A stretch of 64,000 nt of DNA, taken from positions 558,001-622,000 of the forward strand of contig NZ_FOSE01000003.1 of the NCBI RefSeq assembly GCF_900114185.1. Direction: 5' to 3'. Below are positions 38,296-46,469 of the stretch, one piece after another (within the stretch, counting starts at the first letter, position 1; each line of letters starts with the position of its first letter). Source of the DNA: Cellulomonas sp. KH9. Its GTDB lineage: Bacteria > Actinomycetota > Actinomycetes > Actinomycetales > Cellulomonadaceae. The translations under genes and the position numbers were made by a program. Under the pieces are notes generated by a model. The model was not told the origin of the DNA and ran no database searches. It was given only the letters and a program-made list of their open reading frames with translations.

Positions 38296-39078
38296 ATGTC
38301 CTCACCCCGTCGCCCTCCCGCGCCCGGCGCCGGCCGGCGCCCGGGGCGTGACGAGGCGCCGTCGGGGGCCGTGCCGCGGGCGCCGCGTACGCGGGCAGGC
38401 AAGCCTGGCGGGTCGTCGACGTCGCCGCGCGGTGTGCGCGCCGCGGCGCCGCGGTCCGGTGCGGTGCCCAAGGTGGCGCCGTCCCGTCCGGGTGCCCAGC
38501 GCGCCACGTCCCGGCCCACGTCGGGTCGTGGGGGCACCCCGCCGCGCGGGACGCCGTCCGAGGCTGCCCGGCTGCCCGTACCCCGGTTGTTCACGGTCCG
38601 GGCGATGGTGTTCTCGCTCGTGCTGCTCGTGGCGTTCGTGCTGGTGTACCCCACGCTGGGCTCGTACCTGCAGTCGCGGGCCGAGGTCGAGCAGCTGCGT
38701 CAGGACCGGGACGCCGCGCGGGCGGAGAACGAGGACCTCGAGGCCGAGCTGCGCCGGTGGGACGACGACGCCTACGTCATCGCCCAGGCGCGCGAGCGGC
38801 TGTCGTTCGTCATGCCGGGGGAGACCGCGTTCCGCGTCGTCGACCCGCAGGTCGTGCCCGACACCCCGGTCGCGCCCGACGGCCCGGCGACCTCGCCCGT
38901 CGACGGCTCGACGCAGCCCTGGTACGCGACGGTCTGGGAGTCCGTGCAGGTCGCCGGCGCCCTGGACGTCGACGGTGAGCCGCCGGCCGACCCGGCGGTC
39001 CCCGCCGACGACCCGGCCACCGACCCGGCCACCGACCCCGCCCTGCCCGCGGTGGAGCCCACGGTCCCCACGGGCTGA
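38296..39078 (+). CDS. ftsB: Septum formation initiator / FtsB-DivIC family protein
   Basis: The 260-residue bitopic protein takes part in the FtsQ-FtsB-FtsL group that activates septal wall synthesis. It has a long basic, Pro/Arg/Gly-rich cytoplasmic tail (1-94), one helix (about 100-122, VRAMVFSLVLLVAFVLVY), a coiled coil (about 125-160, AEVEQLRQDRDAARAENEDL) and the conserved QARERLSFVMPGE. The acidic Pro/Asp-rich C-terminus is longer than in E. coli FtsB, as in other actinobacteria. The neighbours DUF501 and ppx confirm the usual arrangement. Confidence 0.9.
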   Translation: MSSPRRPPAPGAGRRPGRDEAPSGAVPRAPRTRAGKPGGSSTSPRGVRAAAPRSGAVPKVAPSRPGAQRATSRPTSGRGGTPPRGTPSEAARLPVPRLFTVRAMVFSLVLLVAFVLVYPTLGSYLQSRAEVEQLRQDRDAARAENEDLEAELRRWDDDAYVIAQARERLSFVMPGETAFRVVDPQVVPDTPVAPDGPATSPVDGSTQPWYATVWESVQVAGALDVDGEPPADPAVPADDPATDPATDPALPAVEPTVPTG

Positions 39079-39130
39079 CGTCCCGGTGGGGGACAATGGA
39101 CGGACCGCCCCGCCGACCGAACGGACCGAC

Positions 39131-39706
39131 GTGCCCGCACGACCCGACCCCACCGCGCACCGCGACGTCCCCGGACCCTCCGCGCTGCCCGACGCGCCGA
39201 CCCCCGTCGCCCCCGGTGCGGACGCGGTGAGCCCGCGCGACGTCGAGGTGCTGCGCGAGCAGCTCGGCCGCCCGCCGCGCGGCGTCGTCGGCGTGGCGGC
39301 GCGGTGCGTGTGCGGGCGTCCGCTGGTGGTCCGCACGGCCCCGCGGCTCGACGACGGCACGCCGTTCCCGACGACGTACTACCTGACGTCGCCGCAGGCG
39401 GTGGCCGCCGTCAGCGCCGTCGAGGCGACGGGCGTCATGAAGGAGCTGACGGCGCGGCTGGCCGAGGACGAGGAGCTCGCGGAGGGGCACCGGCGCGCCC
39501 ACGAGGCGTACCTCGCGGACCGCGAGGCGCTCGGGCACGTGCCGGAGATCGCGGGCGTCTCCGCCGGCGGCATGCCGCACCGCGTCAAGTGCCTGCACGT
39601 GCTGGTCGCGCACGCGCTGGCCGCGGGACCCGGCGTCAACCCGGTGGGCGACCTGGCGCTGGAGATGGTCGCCGAGCGCTGGCGTCCCGACCGCTGCACC
39701 TGCTGA
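39131..39706 (+). CDS. DUF501 family protein
   Basis: The 191-residue protein has an unstructured Pro/Asp-rich first third and a conserved core: VEVLREQLGRPPRGVVGVAARC, CGRPLVVRTAPRLDDGTPFPT, FPTTYYLT and GGMPHRVKCLHVLVAHAL, ending in WRPDRCTC. Conserved Cys and His could bind metal. DUF501 has no proven function but is regularly found between ftsB and ppx in actinobacteria, as here. GTG 39131 is the best-placed start. Confidence 0.9.
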   Translation: MPARPDPTAHRDVPGPSALPDAPTPVAPGADAVSPRDVEVLREQLGRPPRGVVGVAARCVCGRPLVVRTAPRLDDGTPFPTTYYLTSPQAVAAVSAVEATGVMKELTARLAEDEELAEGHRRAHEAYLADREALGHVPEIAGVSAGGMPHRVKCLHVLVAHALAAGPGVNPVGDLALEMVAERWRPDRCTC

Positions 39707-39804
39707 CCCGCTGACCCCGGCGTGCCGTCCGCTGGTCGACCCCTGGGGCGTCCGCGGGTCGTCCCACGGCCCGACGTGTCGGTCGGCGGTGGCACGATGT
39801 GCCG

Positions 39805-40758
39805 GTGACACGCGTGGCTGCCATCGACTGCGGGACCAACTCCATCCGTCTGCTCGTCGCCGACGTCGACCCGGCGGCGGGGACGCTGGTCGACCTGGAG
39901 CGCAGCAACGAGGTGGTGCGGCTGGGCCAGGGCGTCGACCGCACGGGCCTGCTGGCGCCCGAGGCGCTGGAGCGCACGCTCGCGGCCGCCCGCCGGTACC
40001 GCGCGACGTGCGAGGAGCTGGGTGTCGAGGCGGTGCGGTTCGTCGCGACGTCCGCGACGCGGGACGCGCGCAACCGGGACGAGTTCGTCGCGGGCGTGCG
40101 GGACGCGCTGGGTGTGGACCCCGAGGTCGTCGCCGGCGACGAGGAGGCGCGGCTGTCGTTCCGGGGCGCGACCGGCGTGCTGGCGAGCCGGTTCGACGGG
40201 CCCTTCCTGGTGGTGGACCTGGGCGGTGGCTCGACCGAGCTGGTGCTGGGGACCGGCGCACCCGAGGCCGCGGTGTCCATGGACGTCGGCTCGGTCCGCC
40301 TGACCGAGCGGCACCTGCACGACGACCCGCCGACCGCGGCGCAGACGGCGGCGGCCGACGCCGACGTGCGGGCGGCGCTCGACGCCGCCGCGGCCGTGGT
40401 GCCGCTGGGCCGCACGGTGACCCTCGTCGGCCTGGCCGGGTCGGTGACGACGCTCACCGCGCACGCGCTGGGCCTGGACCGCTATGACCGGGACCGGATC
40501 GACGGTGCCGTCCTCCGCGTCGACGACGTGCTCGTGGCGTGCGAGGACATGCTGGCCCGTACCCGGGAGCAGCGCGCGGCGCTGCCGTACCTGCACCCGG
40601 GTCGCGTCGACGTCATCGGCGCCGGTGCGCTCGTGTGGCGCGAGGTGGTGCGGCGGGTGCGTGCCGACGTCGCCGCCGCCGGCGGGGAGCTGACGCAGGT
40701 CGTCACCTCCGAGCACGACATCCTCGACGGGATCGCCTGGAGCATCGCCGAGCGCTGA
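39805..40758 (+). CDS. ppx: Ppx/GppA family exopolyphosphatase
   Basis: The 317-residue ASKHA-fold phosphatase should act on polyphosphate or the alarmone pppGpp. Both phosphate loops are present: VAAIDCGTNSIRLLVAD at the N-terminus and LVVDLGGGSTELVLG, with FVATSATRDARNRDEF between. It is the short form without the extra C-terminal helical domain of E. coli Ppx. GTG 39805 and an in-frame GTG at 39799 are both possible; 39805 gives the usual MTRVAAIDCG start. No Shine-Dalgarno is obvious, so a leaderless mRNA is possible. Confidence 0.92.
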   Translation: MTRVAAIDCGTNSIRLLVADVDPAAGTLVDLERSNEVVRLGQGVDRTGLLAPEALERTLAAARRYRATCEELGVEAVRFVATSATRDARNRDEFVAGVRDALGVDPEVVAGDEEARLSFRGATGVLASRFDGPFLVVDLGGGSTELVLGTGAPEAAVSMDVGSVRLTERHLHDDPPTAAQTAAADADVRAALDAAAAVVPLGRTVTLVGLAGSVTTLTAHALGLDRYDRDRIDGAVLRVDDVLVACEDMLARTREQRAALPYLHPGRVDVIGAGALVWREVVRRVRADVAAAGGELTQVVTSEHDILDGIAWSIAER

Positions 40759-40808
40759 CCGCGGGGGCCGTCCGGCGGCGGACGGGTGGGGGCGTGCGAC
40801 GCCCCGAC

Positions 40809-40868
40809 GGGTGAAGTCGGCACGCCCTGTGTCGTGTCGTAGACAGTAGTGCGGACTGCGCAGTAGTG
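40809..40868 (+). promoter_or_regulatory. Promoter region of the second padR cassette, with direct repeats
   Basis: The 215-base gap before padR holds CAGTAGTG twice (40844-40851 and 40861-40868, 17 bp apart), a candidate PadR site unlike the palindrome of the first cassette. GGGTGAAG at 40809-40816 resembles the EPS box but is a single imperfect copy. Confidence 0.4.
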
Positions 40869-40973
40869 TGCATGCTGCGGGCGCTGGAGGGGCGTCTGCA
40901 CCACGTGCCGCACGCCGGCCCTCGGGGGAACCCGGGGGCCGGCGTGGCGGGCCACCCGACCGCAGGAGGCCGC

Positions 40974-41303
40974 ATGGACACCACCCAGCTGCTCAAGGGG
41001 GTGCTGGACCTGGCCGTGCTCTCCGTCGTGGCGGACGAGGACGGTTACGGGTACGACGTCGTGCGGCGGCTGCGCGCCGCGGGCATCGAGGAGGTCGGTG
41101 ACGCCTCCGTCTACGGGACGCTGCGGCGCCTGTACTCGTCCGGGGCGCTGACGTCGTACGTCGTGCCGAGCGACGAGGGGCCGCACCGCAAGTACTACGG
41201 CATCAACGCGCAGGGGCGGGCGCTGCTCACCGCGCAGCGCAAGGACTGGTACGAGTTCGCAGGCACGATGCAGCGCCTGCTCGGGACGGAGGAGGTGGCA
41301 TGA
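40974..41303 (+). CDS. PadR-family transcriptional regulator (second cassette)
   Basis: The 109-residue PadR winged-helix protein begins MDTTQLLKGVLDLAVLSVVAD and has YGYDVVRRLRAAGIEEVGDAS, VYGTLRRLYSSGALTSY and GPHRKYYGINAQGRALL. It is only distantly similar to the PadR at 37853-38197 and belongs to the PadR type usually paired with larger membrane partners. AGGAGG sits six bases before ATG 40974. The stop overlaps the start of the HAAS-like gene (ATGA), so the two are coupled. The pair repeats the logic of the first cassette but in the plus orientation. Confidence 0.93.
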   Translation: MDTTQLLKGVLDLAVLSVVADEDGYGYDVVRRLRAAGIEEVGDASVYGTLRRLYSSGALTSYVVPSDEGPHRKYYGINAQGRALLTAQRKDWYEFAGTMQRLLGTEEVA

Positions 41304-42508
41304 GCATCGTGGACGACGCGATCGCGCAAGACGTCAGGACGTACGCCGCGCAGGTCCGCGAGGCCCTCGCCGACCTCGACCGGGAGCAGGTCGACGACCT
41401 GACCGACGGGCTCGAGGCCAACCTCACCGACGCGCTGGCCGACGACCGGCGCACGCACCGGGCGTCGCTGGTCGACGAGTTCGGGACCCCGGCCACCTAC
41501 GCGGCCGAGCTGCGCTCGGCCGCCGGCCTGGCCCCCGCCGAGCCGGTGCCCGGCCCCGCGGGCCGCCTGGGGCGTCTGCTGCGCGCACCGGACCGCCGCG
41601 TGCGGGCGGCCGCCTCCCGGGTCCTCGCCCGCCTGCGCCGCGAGGCGTGGTGGCCCCCGGTCGAGGAGCTCGCCACGGACCTGCGTCCGGTGTGGTGGGT
41701 GCTGCGCGCCTGGGTCGTCTACCAGGTCGTCGTGCAGGTGCTCGCCTCGGAGTCGGCGTGGCTGCCGAGCCACCCCGCCGCCTGGCTGCTGCTCGGCGGC
41801 CTCCTGGTCGTCAGCGCGCAGATCGGGCGCGGCCAGTGGTTCGCCTCGCGCCGGGCGGGTGAGCGGATGCAGGTGGTCTCGGTCCTGGCCGCGGTCGCGC
41901 TGGTCCCGGTCGTCGCCGCGCTGCAGGGCCACGACGGCTGGCTGCGGGACCAGGTGTGGGCCTACCACCACATGGACGCCGTCGCCGCGCCGACGCAGGT
42001 GGAGCGCGTCCCGCTCGACGGCGTCGTCGTGGGCGGCATGGCCGTGAGCAACCTCTTCGTGTACGACGCCGCGGGCAACCCGCTGACCGACGTGCAGATC
42101 TACGACGACCGGGGCCGGCAGGTCCGCACGACCTACGACGACGGCCAGAGCGCGTGGTCGCGTCCGGACAGCGACGAGCCGTGGTTCTTCGCCCCCGCGG
42201 CGACGCAGGACGGGCGGACGCGGTGGAACGTGTACCCGCTGCGGGGCTGGCCGGAGTCCGCCTTCGAGAACGACGCGGAGACGGGGGAGTGGCGGGTGCG
42301 GCCCGGCGCGCAGGCGCTCACCCCGCCGTACCCGTTCGCCAAGGCGCCGACGCTCGCCCTGCCCGAGGACGCCACGGACGGCGCGGGCGAGCCTGCCGAC
42401 GGGACGACGGACGACGCGGATGAGCCCGCCGACGGGACGGCGGACGACGCGGCGGTGACCTCCCCGACCACCGTCACCGCGACCAGGGCGACCCCCGGCA
42501 CGCCCTGA
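41300..42508 (+). CDS. HAAS-like membrane protein with extracytoplasmic domain (PadR partner)
   Basis: A 402-residue protein: an N-terminal helical HAAS-like domain (about 1-80, LADLDREQVDDLTDGLEANL and DEFGTPATYAAEL), three to four helices between about 130 and 215, then an exported beta-rich domain (about 235-350, LFVYDAAGNPLTDVQIYDDRGRQ) and an acidic, Thr-rich tail. The QIYD/DRGR segment looks like a small carbohydrate- or ligand-binding fold, but no family is recognisable. Coupling to PadR suggests a system that reads an envelope signal. This partner is twice the length of the one at 37272-37856. Confidence 0.75.
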   Translation: MSIVDDAIAQDVRTYAAQVREALADLDREQVDDLTDGLEANLTDALADDRRTHRASLVDEFGTPATYAAELRSAAGLAPAEPVPGPAGRLGRLLRAPDRRVRAAASRVLARLRREAWWPPVEELATDLRPVWWVLRAWVVYQVVVQVLASESAWLPSHPAAWLLLGGLLVVSAQIGRGQWFASRRAGERMQVVSVLAAVALVPVVAALQGHDGWLRDQVWAYHHMDAVAAPTQVERVPLDGVVVGGMAVSNLFVYDAAGNPLTDVQIYDDRGRQVRTTYDDGQSAWSRPDSDEPWFFAPAATQDGRTRWNVYPLRGWPESAFENDAETGEWRVRPGAQALTPPYPFAKAPTLALPEDATDGAGEPADGTTDDADEPADGTADDAAVTSPTTVTATRATPGTP

Positions 42509-42632
42509 GCGCCCGTCCGGGGTGCGCCGTGACGGGTGCCCCGGATGAGCGCGGCGGGGACGTGGCCCTACGCTGGCCACGTCCCCGCCGCTCGTCCCTG
42601 GACCGCCTCGTGACACCTGAGACCCGACTCCC

Positions 42633-44042
42633 GTGACCGCCGACACCTGGGCCGACGTCGGCCTCGTCCTGCTGTTCATCGTCATCGGCGGCGTCTTCGC
42701 CGGGACCGAGCTGGCGCTGGTGTCGCTGCGCGAGTCGCAGCTCGGGCAGCTCGAGAAGCAGGGCGCGCGCGGGGCCCGGGTCGCCGCCGTGGCGCGCAAC
42801 CCCAACCGGTTCCTCGCGGCCGTGCAGATCGGCGTCACCGTCGCCGGGTTCTTCTCGGCGGCGTTCGGTGCGTCCACGCTCGCGTCGTCGCTCGCGCCCG
42901 TCTTCGTGTCCCTGGGCCTGGCGCGCGGCACCGCCGAGGGGGTGGCGCTGGTCGTCCTCACGCTGGTCATCGCGTACCTGTCGCTGGTGCTGGGCGAGCT
43001 CGTGCCCAAGCGGATCGCCATGCAGCAGGCGGCGCGGGTCTCCCTGTGGGTGGGGCCGCCGCTGGACCGGTTCGCGGCGCTGATGACCCCGGTGATCTGG
43101 CTGCTGTCGAAGTCCACCAACGGTGTGGTGCGCCTGCTGGGCTTCGACCCGGCCGCGACGAGCGACCAGATGAGCGACGAGGAGCTGCGGGACCTGGTCC
43201 GCACCCACCCGGACCTCCCCGAGGACGAACGTCGCCTCATCGACGACGTCTTCGACGCGGGCGACCGCTCGCTGGTCGAGGTGATGCGGCCGCGCGCCGA
43301 CGTCACGTTCCTCGCGGCCGACGCCCCGATCGCGCAGGCCGCCCGGACCGTCGGGACGCTGCCGTACTCGCGCTACCCCGTCACCGGTGAGGACTTCGAC
43401 GACATCGTCGGGTTCGTGCACGTGCGGGACCTGCTGGCGCCGGTGGCGCGCGCCGTGCGCGAGGCGGACCTCGACCCGGACACGCACGGCCGCGCCGGCG
43501 TGGTCGAGGCGATCGTCGAGGTCGCGACCACCACGGTCGGGGACGTCACCCGCCCGATCGTGTCGCTGCCCGGCACCAACGCCGTGCTCCCGACGCTGTC
43601 GACCATGCGGCGCACGGGCGCGCACATCGCCGTCGTGGTCGACGAGTACGGCGGCACCGACGGCATCGTCACCCTCGAGGACCTCCTCGAGGAGCTGGTG
43701 GGGGACATCGTCGACGAGTACGACCCGGTCCCCGTGCGGGTCGCCGGCGCCACCGACGTCGACGCCGGGCTCTCGCTCGAGGACTTCGCGGACCGCACGG
43801 GCGTCGTGCTGCCGGAGGGGCCGTACGAGACGGTCGCCGGCTACGTCCTGGCGCGGCTGGGCCGCATCGCGCAGCCCGGGGACGCGGTCGACGTGGACCC
43901 CGGCCCGGACGACGACGACACGGGCACGCGGACCGTGCTGCGCGTGCGCCGGGTCGACCGCCGTCGGATCACCGGCGTGCGCGTCGAGCGGGTGCCGGTC
44001 CCCGCCGAGGACGACGCGCCGGGGCCACCGGCCGGCCCCTGA
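42633..44042 (+). CDS. CNNM/CorC-type hemolysin-family membrane protein with CBS domains
   Basis: The 469-residue protein has an N-terminal CNNM (DUF21) transmembrane domain (about 1-190; GGVFAGTELALVSLRESQL), a tandem CBS pair (about 205-345; VMRPRADVTFLAADAPI and GGTDGIVTLEDLLEELVGDIVDEYD), and a C-terminal CorC/HlyC domain (about 365-450). Relatives are linked to magnesium or cobalt export and resistance; the older hemolysin name is misleading. GTG 42633 lies after a 124-base gap. It has no evident operon partner. Confidence 0.92.
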   Translation: MTADTWADVGLVLLFIVIGGVFAGTELALVSLRESQLGQLEKQGARGARVAAVARNPNRFLAAVQIGVTVAGFFSAAFGASTLASSLAPVFVSLGLARGTAEGVALVVLTLVIAYLSLVLGELVPKRIAMQQAARVSLWVGPPLDRFAALMTPVIWLLSKSTNGVVRLLGFDPAATSDQMSDEELRDLVRTHPDLPEDERRLIDDVFDAGDRSLVEVMRPRADVTFLAADAPIAQAARTVGTLPYSRYPVTGEDFDDIVGFVHVRDLLAPVARAVREADLDPDTHGRAGVVEAIVEVATTTVGDVTRPIVSLPGTNAVLPTLSTMRRTGAHIAVVVDEYGGTDGIVTLEDLLEELVGDIVDEYDPVPVRVAGATDVDAGLSLEDFADRTGVVLPEGPYETVAGYVLARLGRIAQPGDAVDVDPGPDDDDTGTRTVLRVRRVDRRRITGVRVERVPVPAEDDAPGPPAGP

Positions 44043-44136
44043 CGCGACCCGGGGGGCGGGCCGCCGCGCGGGGTGTGCGCGGCGTCACCGGCTGCCGAGG
44101 GCGTTCCCGAGGGTGCGCACGTCTACCGTATGAGGT

Positions 44137-45636
44137 ATGCCTCAGTCGTCCACCGCCCCCGTCGACGCTGCCCGCCCCGCGGGTGCGCTCATGCCGGCCC
44201 CCGCCGGCAAGCCCCGCAAGGTGCCCCGCGTCCTGGTGCTGGGCGGCGGCACCGTCGGCCTGTACTCCGCGCGGCGGCTGCGCCGCCGGCTCGGCAAGCG
44301 CGAGGCGGCCATCGTCGTCGTCGACCCGCGCCCGTACATGACGTACGCGCCCTTCCTGCCGGAGGCCGCCGCCGGGTCGATCGACCCCCGCAACGTCGTC
44401 GCGCCGCACCGGCGTGCGCTCAAGGGCGTCGACGTCCTGCAGGGTCACGTCACGCAGATCGAGCACGCCGCCCGCCGGGTGGAGATCACGCCGGTCGAGG
44501 GTGAGCCGTACTGGGTGACGTACGACCACCTCGTCGTCGGCCTCGGGTCCGTCGCGCGGACGCTGCCCATCCCCGGCCTGGCGGAGCAGGGCATCGGCTT
44601 CAAGAACGTCGAGGAGGCCATCGCGCTGCGCAACCACGTGCTGGGCCGCATCGACGTCGCGGCGTCCACCTGGGACCCGGAGCTGCGTCGCAGGATGCTG
44701 ACGTTCGTCTTCGTCGGCGGCGGGTTCGCCGGCATCGAGGCGCTCGGCGAGGTCGAGGACATGGCCCGGTACGCCGTGCGGAAGTACAAGCAGATCGAGC
44801 AGGAGGAGCTGCGGTTCGTGCTCGTCGAGGGCAGCCCGCGCATCCTGCCCGAGGTCAGCGAGGAGCTGGGCGGTTACACGCTCGAGCAGCTGCGCAAGCG
44901 CGACATCGAGATCTTCCTGTCGACGTTCCTGTCGTCGTGCGTGGACGGGCACGTGGTGCTGTCCAACAAGGTGGAGTTCGACGCCGAGACGATCGTGTGG
45001 ACCGCGGGCGTCAAGGCCAACCCCGTCCTGCAGCAGTCGGACCTGCCGCTCGACAAGCTGGGCCGCGTCATCTGCAACGCGTACCTGCAGGTCACCGCGG
45101 AGGACGGGACGGTCGTCGCCGACGCCTGGGCCGCGGGCGACTGCGCCGCGGTGCCCGACCTGTACAACCCCGGCAAGTTCTGCCCGCCGAACGCCCAGCA
45201 CGCGCTGCGCGAGGGCAACCACATCGGCGACAACCTCGCCCTGGTGCTGCGCTCGGCGCAGCCCACCGAGTACAAGCACCGCAACGTCGGTGCCGTGGCG
45301 TCGCTCGGCATGTACAAGGGCGTCGCCCAGATGTTCGGCAGGATCAAGGTGCGCGGGTTCCTCGCGTGGGTCCTGCACCGGACGTACCACGTGTTCGCCA
45401 TGCCGACCTTCAACCGCAAGCTGCGCATCGCGGTGGGCTGGACCGGTTCCCTGCTGCTGCGCCGTGAGGTCGTCGCCCTGGGCTCGCTGCACGACCCGCG
45501 CGCGGAGTTCCGCGCCGCGTCCGTGCCCGCCGCGCCCAAGGACGCGCCGGCCGCGCCCGTGGCCGAGGCCCCCGCCCTGCCGCCGCAGAAGGCCGAGAAG
45601 GACTCCCCGGCGGAGAGGGACGCCCGCCCGGCCTGA
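44137..45636 (+). CDS. ndh: Type II NADH dehydrogenase (NDH-2)
   Basis: The 499-residue FAD enzyme oxidises NADH and feeds electrons to menaquinone without pumping protons. Two Rossmann loops are clear: VLVLGGGTVGLYSARRL for FAD and FVFVGGGFAGIEALGEVEDM for NADH. PYMTYAPFLPEAAAGSIDPRN and AAGDCAAVPDLYNPGKFCPPN are typical of actinobacterial NDH-2. The C-terminal region carries the amphipathic membrane-binding helices, followed by an Ala/Pro/Lys tail. With the pntAB transhydrogenase also in this window, two parts of NAD(P)H balance are covered. Confidence 0.94.
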   Translation: MPQSSTAPVDAARPAGALMPAPAGKPRKVPRVLVLGGGTVGLYSARRLRRRLGKREAAIVVVDPRPYMTYAPFLPEAAAGSIDPRNVVAPHRRALKGVDVLQGHVTQIEHAARRVEITPVEGEPYWVTYDHLVVGLGSVARTLPIPGLAEQGIGFKNVEEAIALRNHVLGRIDVAASTWDPELRRRMLTFVFVGGGFAGIEALGEVEDMARYAVRKYKQIEQEELRFVLVEGSPRILPEVSEELGGYTLEQLRKRDIEIFLSTFLSSCVDGHVVLSNKVEFDAETIVWTAGVKANPVLQQSDLPLDKLGRVICNAYLQVTAEDGTVVADAWAAGDCAAVPDLYNPGKFCPPNAQHALREGNHIGDNLALVLRSAQPTEYKHRNVGAVASLGMYKGVAQMFGRIKVRGFLAWVLHRTYHVFAMPTFNRKLRIAVGWTGSLLLRREVVALGSLHDPRAEFRAASVPAAPKDAPAAPVAEAPALPPQKAEKDSPAERDARPA

Positions 45637-45647
45637 GACCCGCTCCC

Positions 45648-45682
45648 GACGACCCCTCGACCTGACCGGTCGGGGGGTCGTC
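45648..45682 (+). terminator. Hairpin terminator after ndh
   Basis: A 15-bp stem with one mismatch (45648-45662 with 45668-45682) starts 11 bases after the stop. It lies 55 bases before the tRNA. Confidence 0.75.
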
Positions 45683-45737
45683 GTGCGTCCGGTGCCGCGC
45701 GCACCCGCCCGTGTGCGGCTGGCAGGATGACGCACGC

Positions 45738-45811
45738 GCCCCCGTAGCCCAACCGGCAGAGGCAACCGGCTTAAACCCGGTCCAGTCCGGGTTCGAACCC
45801 CGGCGGGGGCA
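45738..45811 (+). tRNA. tRNA with anticodon UAA, class I fold (nominal Leu, short variable loop)
   Basis: A complete cloverleaf: acceptor GCCCCCG (45738-45744) with CGGGGGC (45804-45810); D-arm GCC/GGC; anticodon stem ACCGG/CCGGT around the loop CTTAAAC (45770-45776), so the anticodon is TAA at 45772-45774; T-arm CCGGG, TTCGAAC, CCCGG. The discriminator base is A and CCA is not encoded. UAA reads the Leu codon UUA. Bacterial tRNA-Leu normally has a long variable arm, but this variable loop has only five bases (CCAGT, 45782-45786). All stems are perfect, so it is not a decayed copy. The amino acid it carries is therefore uncertain. Confidence 0.88.
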
Positions 45812-45862
45812 CCCCCCATCCGGCGCGGGCGCCCACGTCGGCCCGCGGTCCGCACGGGGTTA

Positions 45863-45880
45863 CGGAATTCCAGAATTCCG
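45863..45880 (+). promoter_or_regulatory. Palindromic operator of the HTH-M23 operon
   Basis: CGGAATTC-CA-GAATTCCG is a perfect inverted repeat with 8-bp arms, one of the few A/T-rich spots in the region. TACGGT at 45882-45887 could be the -10, placing the transcript start close to the ATG at 45894. No Shine-Dalgarno is evident, so the mRNA may be leaderless. A dimeric HTH protein from the next gene is the obvious candidate binder. Confidence 0.65.
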
Positions 45881-45893
45881 GTACGGTGGGCGC

Positions 45894-46469
45894 ATGGACG
45901 ACGAGACCGCCGCGCAGCTCCGCGCCCTCGAGGACCGCGTGGCGGCGCTCGAGCGCGCGGCCACCGCCGCCGCAGCGAACCCCGACGCCGCCCTCCCCGA
46001 CGCCGCGGCCTCCGCCGCCGCGGCCTCCGACGCCCCGGCCCCCGGCGGCGCCGACCCCGACACGTTCTGGGCGCTCGACGGCCTCACCCGGCGTGCCGGC
46101 GGTCCGGGCTCGAGCGGCGCCGTCATGGTCGTCGGCGACGTCACGACCCCCGCCGGCGAGACGGCCCGGTGGCAGTACGCCCTGACCACCGACGACGTGC
46201 TCGCCGCCGACTGGGCGGACGTCGCACCGGTCCTGGCGGCACTCGGGCACCCCGTGCGCCTCGCCCTGCTGCGGGCCGTGCTCGACGGCACCCGGACCGC
46301 CCGTGACCTGGCGGCGGCGGTCGACGTCGGCTCGACCGGGCAGGTGTACCACCACCTGCGCCAGCTCCAGGCGGCCGGCTGGCTCCGCACCGCGGCGGGC
46401 GGCGAGCACGTCGTGCCCGCCGAGCGGCTCGTGCCGCTGCTCACCACCGTCCTGGGAGGTATGCGATGA
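45894..46469 (+). CDS. ArsR-like winged-helix transcriptional regulator
   Basis: The 191-residue protein has an N-terminal coiled-coil start (LRALEDRVAALERAATAA), an Ala/Pro/Asp-rich spacer, a short beta segment, and a C-terminal ArsR-type winged helix (about 108-180: VLAALGHPVRLALLRAVLDG, TARDLAAAVDV, GQVYHHLRQLQAAGWLR). No metal-binding Cys pair is present, so it does not look like a classical metal sensor. It has a perfect palindrome just upstream and its stop overlaps the M23 peptidase start (ATGA). It probably autoregulates and controls that peptidase. The signal sensed is unknown. Confidence 0.83.
   Translation: MDDETAAQLRALEDRVAALERAATAAAANPDAALPDAAASAAAASDAPAPGGADPDTFWALDGLTRRAGGPGSSGAVMVVGDVTTPAGETARWQYALTTDDVLAADWADVAPVLAALGHPVRLALLRAVLDGTRTARDLAAAVDVGSTGQVYHHLRQLQAAGWLRTAAGGEHVVPAERLVPLLTTVLGGMR

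Noticed and set aside
40809..40816. GGGTGAAG before the second padR gene as a member of the EPS box set
   Set aside because: It is a single copy with a mismatch at the last base and no partner nearby; chance is sufficient.
42633..44042. Hemolysin (toxin) function
   Set aside because: CNNM plus CBS plus CorC domains indicate an ion transport-related protein; hemolysin is only a historic family label.
45738..45811. Pseudo-tRNA interpretation
   Set aside because: All stems pair perfectly and the T-loop TTCGAAC is intact, so decay is unlikely.
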